DNA from: Fidelibacterota bacterium
GTDB taxonomy: Bacteria; Bipolaricaulota; Bipolaricaulia; Bipolaricaulales; Bipolaricaulaceae
Reading direction: 5' to 3'
Assembly: GCA_024277405.1 (NCBI GenBank)
Contig: JAJRVI010000180.1
Span: forward strand, 1-16,086
DNA: 16,086 bases
Shown: one piece after another, positions 13,746-16,086 of the stretch
Position numbering within the stretch: the first letter of the stretch is position 1
Layout of the letters: each line of letters begins with the position of its first letter
Notes under the pieces: generated by a model
Databases searched by the model: none
Seen by the model: only the letters and a program-made list of their open reading frames with translations
Told to the model about the DNA's origin: nothing
Translations under genes and position numbers: made by a program

Positions 13746-14734
13746 GTGCTCCCCCTCACGATCAGCTCCACGGGTACGCGGATCTCGCGCGGGCCATTCC
13801 GGCGCCCACCCAGCCGCTCCAGCAGGAGCTTCACGGCCCGATTGCCGATCTCGTACGGGCGCTGGGTCACCACGGTGAGGGGGGGTTGGGCCATCTCGGC
13901 CCACTCTAAATCATCGAAGCCGATGACGGCCATGCCCCGGGGAATGTGAACCCGGGCGGCGAACAGGGCCTTCAACACCCCCAGGGTCATGAGGTTGTTG
14001 GTGCTGAAGATGGCGGTGGGCCGTGGACGCCGGGCGAGTAGCTCCCGGGTACAGCGGTATCCCCCGCTCATCCTGTATTCTCCGAAGACCACCAGCTTTC
14101 GGTCTTCCTCCATTCCCGCTTCCCTCAGGGCCTCGCGATATCCGGCGTAGCGTTCCTCGGTGGTAGTCGCGCCGGGGATCCCCAGGATGACCCCGATCCG
14201 CTCGTGTCCCCGCTCGATCAGGTGCATGGTGGCGAGGTAAGCCCCCCGGAGGTTGTCCGAGAGAACAGCATCCGCCTCGATGTCCCGGGCTTTGCGGTCG
14301 ACGAATACGAAAGGCATACCGCTTTGGGAGAGCTCACGCACGGCGGGGCTTGCCCCATCACGGACCGGAGCGATGAGGAGCCCATCCATACGCCTTCGCC
14401 GCAGCATGCTCACGTAGAGATCCTCCTTTTGGAGGTCTTCATCGGAGTTACATACGATGAGGGAATAACCGGCCTCGATGGCAGCGTCCTCGGCCCCCCG
14501 GACCAGGGTGGCGAAGAAGGGGTTGGTGATGTCGGAGACCACGACCCCGATCACATGGGTGACGCGGGTACGGAGGGAGCGGGCGACGGCGTTGGGATGG
14601 TAATCCAACTCCTTTATGGCCTTCCAGACCTTGGCAGCGGTCTCGGGGGCGACGGGCCGGGTCCCATTGATCACATGGGACACAGTGGCCACCGAGACCC
14701 CGGCGCGTTTAGCGACGTCCCTTATCGTGGCCAT
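13742..14734 (-). CDS. LacI-family transcriptional repressor
   Basis: A 330-residue LacI/GalR-family regulator. The N-terminal helix-turn-helix is textbook (MATIRDVAKRAGVSVATVSHVING, residues 1-24). The hinge helix follows (HPNAVARSLRT), then the periplasmic-binding-protein-like effector domain (VTHVIGVVVSDITNPFF to GFDDLEWAEMAQPPLTVV). An effector sugar or sugar phosphate would release it from DNA. It is the first gene of the operon it probably controls. Two operator-like sites overlap the -10 box and the region just before its ATG, implying autoregulation. The start is set by the family N-terminus. With the start point predicted from the promoter the leader is only about 14 bases and lacks a clear ribosome site. 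Its stop overlaps the aldolase ATG. Confidence 0.95.
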   Translation of the reverse strand: MATIRDVAKRAGVSVATVSHVINGTRPVAPETAAKVWKAIKELDYHPNAVARSLRTRVTHVIGVVVSDITNPFFATLVRGAEDAAIEAGYSLIVCNSDEDLQKEDLYVSMLRRRRMDGLLIAPVRDGASPAVRELSQSGMPFVFVDRKARDIEADAVLSDNLRGAYLATMHLIERGHERIGVILGIPGATTTEERYAGYREALREAGMEEDRKLVVFGEYRMSGGYRCTRELLARRPRPTAIFSTNNLMTLGVLKALFAARVHIPRGMAVIGFDDLEWAEMAQPPLTVVTQRPYEIGNRAVKLLLERLGGRRNGPREIRVPVELIVRGST

Positions 14735-14735
14735 G

Positions 14736-14759
14736 TTAAACGTTTACCGTAAACGATTA
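14736..14759 (-). promoter_or_regulatory. Tandem LacI-type operators at the sugar-operon promoter
   Basis: The perfect palindrome TAAACGTTTA (14737-14746) lies directly before the repressor ATG. A second site with 9 of 10 matches (TAAACGATTA, 14750-14759) overlaps the -10 box. The 12-base string GTAAACGTTTAA (14747 to 14736, minus) is identical to that before the kinase gene at 5713-5724. Position over the -10 box and predicted start point fits simple repression. Confidence 0.8.
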
Positions 14760-14784
14760 TATGGCCGCCGGCCGTGGATGTCAA
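14756..14784 (-). promoter_or_regulatory. Perfect consensus sigma-70-type promoter of the sugar operon
   Basis: On the minus strand TTGACA (14784-14779) and TATAAT (14761-14756) are separated by exactly 17 bases. Transcription would start at about 14748-14749 and read through the repressor and the six genes behind it. A full consensus promoter is expected to be strong and so to need repression; the operators overlap it. Confidence 0.85.
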
Positions 14785-14825
14785 CGACGCGCTTGTCTGG
14801 CGGGCCGGGGTGGAGTAGTATGTAA

Positions 14826-15224
14826 ATGCTTATCATGAACAATTTAAGGTGGACGCGGCAACGGCGGCTCATAGCCTCCGCCATGGAGGGTCGCATCGAT
14901 CATCCGACCGCCGAAGAAATCTATCACGAGCTCCGTGACCGTGGGGAGCCCGTGAGCCTGGCAACCGTGTACCGGACCCTCCGGGCCTTAGCCCGCGAGG
15001 GATTCCTGCGTGAGATCCACGGGCACGGCCCCGATCGTTTCGACCCCAACACCGCCCCGCATTATCACTTCCGCTGCGTCCGCTGCGGCCGGGTCTTCGA
15101 CGTCGATGTCCCGTATCGCGGGGAATTGGACCGGGTCGACGTGGGGGCCGGGTTTACGGTTACCTCCCACGAGATCGTGTGGGAGGGGATCTGTCCCTCC
15201 TGTCGGAAGGAGGAAGGGAGTTGA
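14826..15224 (+). CDS. PerR-like peroxide-sensing regulator (Fur family)
   Basis: A 132-residue Fur-family repressor. The winged helix is at residues 8-65 (TRQRRLIASA, SLATVYRTLRALAREGFL). All five residues that form the regulatory metal site in Bacillus PerR have counterparts: H26 (DHPTAEEIY), D73 (RFDPN), H79 and H81 (HYHF), and D92 (VFDVD). The structural zinc site has C84, C87, C123 and C126. This pattern and the following ferritin, cytochrome-b5-like and rubrerythrin genes support a peroxide sensor over iron-uptake Fur. GGTGGAG at 14809-14815 is ten bases before ATG 14826; ATG 14835 is a possible alternative. It is divergent from the LacI gene with 91 bases between. A weak promoter candidate is TTGTCT, 17 bases, TAGTAT (14793-14821). 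No convincing Fur/PerR box was found. Confidence 0.88.
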   Translation: MLIMNNLRWTRQRRLIASAMEGRIDHPTAEEIYHELRDRGEPVSLATVYRTLRALAREGFLREIHGHGPDRFDPNTAPHYHFRCVRCGRVFDVDVPYRGELDRVDVGAGFTVTSHEIVWEGICPSCRKEEGS

Positions 15225-15225
15225 G

Positions 15226-15777
15226 ATGGCGAAGGTAGCGCGCGAGATGGTGGAACGGGCCGGGGTGGATGTGGATACGCTCCTCGAGCTTCTCGTGAAG
15301 AACGCCGCGGCGGAGCTCACCACCTATTACTACTACACCATCCTCCGGGCGAACCTGATCGGCCTCCAGGGGGAATCCCTCAAGGAGATCGCGGAGGTCG
15401 CCCGCGTCGAGGACAGGAACCACTTCGAGGTCCTGGTGCCCAGGATCTACGAGCTGGGCGGGAGGCTCCCCGGGGACATGGTGGAGTTCCACAACCTCTC
15501 CGCCTGTCCCCCGGCCAGGCTCCCCGAGGATCCCACCGACGTGATGGCGATCCTCAAGGTCCTGGTGGAAGCGGAGCGCTGTGCGGTGAGGGGTTACACC
15601 CAGATCTGCGACATGACCGCGGGAAAGGATCACCGCACCTACGACCTCGCTCTAGCGATCTTGAACGAGGAGATCGAGCATGAATCCTGGTTTTCCGAGT
15701 TCCTGGGGGAGGGGCCCTCGGGCCACTTCATGCGCCGGGGGGAGACCTCTCCTTTCGTGTCCAAGTTCCTGAGGTGA
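15226..15777 (+). CDS. Dps-like ferritin (DPSL/thioferritin type)
   Basis: A 183-residue ferritin-like four-helix protein expected to form a hollow 12-mer that oxidises Fe(II), using peroxide and storing iron. Ferroxidase-type ligands are visible: E30 (AAAELTTYYYY), E62 and H66 (EDRNHFE), E117 (EAERC) and E151/H152 (EEIEHESWF). The cysteine pair C94 (SACPP) and C119 (AERCAVRGY) is the signature of the DPSL group known from archaea and anaerobic bacteria. In that group the pair forms a disulfide beside a bacterioferritin-like di-iron site. The ATG is one base after the regulator stop with GGAGGAAGGGAG as ribosome site; the frame is open upstream but only inside the regulator gene. The stop overlaps the start of the next gene. 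Confidence 0.9.
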   Translation: MAKVAREMVERAGVDVDTLLELLVKNAAAELTTYYYYTILRANLIGLQGESLKEIAEVARVEDRNHFEVLVPRIYELGGRLPGDMVEFHNLSACPPARLPEDPTDVMAILKVLVEAERCAVRGYTQICDMTAGKDHRTYDLALAILNEEIEHESWFSEFLGEGPSGHFMRRGETSPFVSKFLR

Positions 15778-16025
15778 TGAGGGAGTTCACCCTGCAAGAG
15801 CTCGCCCGGTTCGACGCCCGGGATGGCCGCCCCGCCTACGTGGCCTACAACGGAAGGGTCTACGACGTCTCGGAGAGCTTCCTCTGGCGGGGCGCCCGCC
15901 ACCAGGCGATGCATCGGGCGGGGGAGGACCTCACCGAGGCCATGCGCCTGGCTCCACATGGGCCTGAATTCCTGGAGGGATTCCCCATAGTGGGGGTCAT
16001 AAAAGGAGGTGAACGGGATGCGTAG
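15777..16025 (+). CDS. Small cytochrome-b5-fold haem-binding protein
   Basis: An 82-residue single-domain protein resembling cytochrome b5/MAPR: FTLQELARFDARDG, AYVAYNGRVYDVSESFLW, GEDLTEAM, then PHGPEFLEGFPIVGVI. Candidate haem ligands are H42 or H46 (ARHQAMH) and H61 (APHG). There is no signal peptide or membrane segment, so it should be a soluble electron carrier. ATG 15777 overlaps the ferritin stop (TGATG); a GTG one codon earlier is possible. Its last 8 bases overlap the rubrerythrin start. Its place between ferritin and rubrerythrin suggests electron delivery to peroxide reduction or iron release, which is inference. Confidence 0.83.
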   Translation: MREFTLQELARFDARDGRPAYVAYNGRVYDVSESFLWRGARHQAMHRAGEDLTEAMRLAPHGPEFLEGFPIVGVIKGGERDA

Positions 16026-16086
16026 GATGACCGAGGAGAACCTGAAGAGTGCGTTCGCCGGTGAGTCCCAGGCCCACATGCGTTAC
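16018..16086 (+). CDS. Rubrerythrin, 3'-truncated by the window end
   Basis: Only the first 23 codons are present: MRRMTEENLKSAFAGESQAHMRY. This is the highly conserved rubrerythrin N-terminus, in which the Glu of GESQAHMRY is a di-iron ligand. A near-perfect ribosome site AAGGAGGTGA (16003-16012) ends five bases before ATG 16018, and the gene overlaps the cytochrome-b5-like gene by 8 bases. Rubrerythrin reduces hydrogen peroxide to water in anaerobes, matching the peroxide-defence context. Confidence 0.87.
   Translation, partial: MRRMTEENLKSAFAGESQAHMRY

Noticed and set aside
13746..13904. N-terminal extension of the aldolase (53 more in-frame codons).
   Set aside because: It is entirely inside the LacI gene and does not resemble the family; the ATGA overlap with ribosome site fixes the start at 13745.
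14821..14850. A Fur/PerR box at the start of the PerR-like gene (around TTATCATGAACAA).
   Set aside because: Only short outer parts pair (TAAAT with ATTTA) and the inner bases do not; similarity to the known box is weak.

Overview
The window is gene-dense, GC-rich bacterial DNA with almost no intergenic space. Genes sit in long runs with 4-bp ATGA overlaps or gaps of a few bases. A four-subunit 2-oxoacid:ferredoxin oxidoreductase, rubrerythrin, a Dps-like (thioferritin-type) ferritin and a PerR-like regulator point to an anaerobe, probably fermentative on peptides and sugars and possibly thermophilic. A deep-branching lineage of the Bipolaricaulota/Acetothermia or Thermotogota kind would fit, but the taxon is an impression and not a demonstrated result.

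Region 1 (1-5685, + strand) is a run of nine genes. It starts with two peptide/nickel-type ABC ATPases (the first cut by the window edge), then a small two-helix membrane protein and an S1-domain RNA-binding protein. Next come the delta, alpha, beta and gamma subunits of a VorB-type 2-oxoacid:ferredoxin oxidoreductase, and finally a NUDIX (ADP-ribose pyrophosphatase-like) hydrolase. Between the gamma subunit and the NUDIX gene is a 62-bp inverted repeat built from degenerate heptamers. Peptide import next to oxidation of (branched-chain) 2-oxoacids suggests amino-acid fermentation.

Region 2 (5686-14761) is a carbohydrate-use locus. On the minus strand, a LacI-family repressor heads a seven-gene operon: lacI-type regulator, DapA-family aldolase, sugar-binding protein, two CUT1 permeases, a BNR/sialidase-fold protein and an L-fucose-isomerase-like protein. 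Its promoter is a perfect consensus (TTGACA, 17 bp, TATAAT) overlaid with palindromic operators. An FGGY kinase on the + strand converges on the operon and overlaps its last gene by 19 bp. The kinase has the same 12-bp operator (GTAAACGTTTAA) just upstream, so both arms appear to be one regulon. A strong hairpin plus T-tract follows the binding-protein gene and probably sets its expression above that of the permeases. No transport ATPase is encoded. The gene set matches neither the textbook sialate nor the textbook fucose pathway, so the substrate is open; this is the most novel part of the window.

Region 3 (14826-16086, + strand) is a compact oxidative-stress operon: a PerR-like regulator with all five predicted metal ligands, a Dps-like ferritin, a small cytochrome-b5-fold protein and the first 23 codons of rubrerythrin, cut by the window end.

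No rRNA, tRNA, CRISPR array, insertion sequence or replication origin was seen. There is no stretch of more than 300 bases without a gene.
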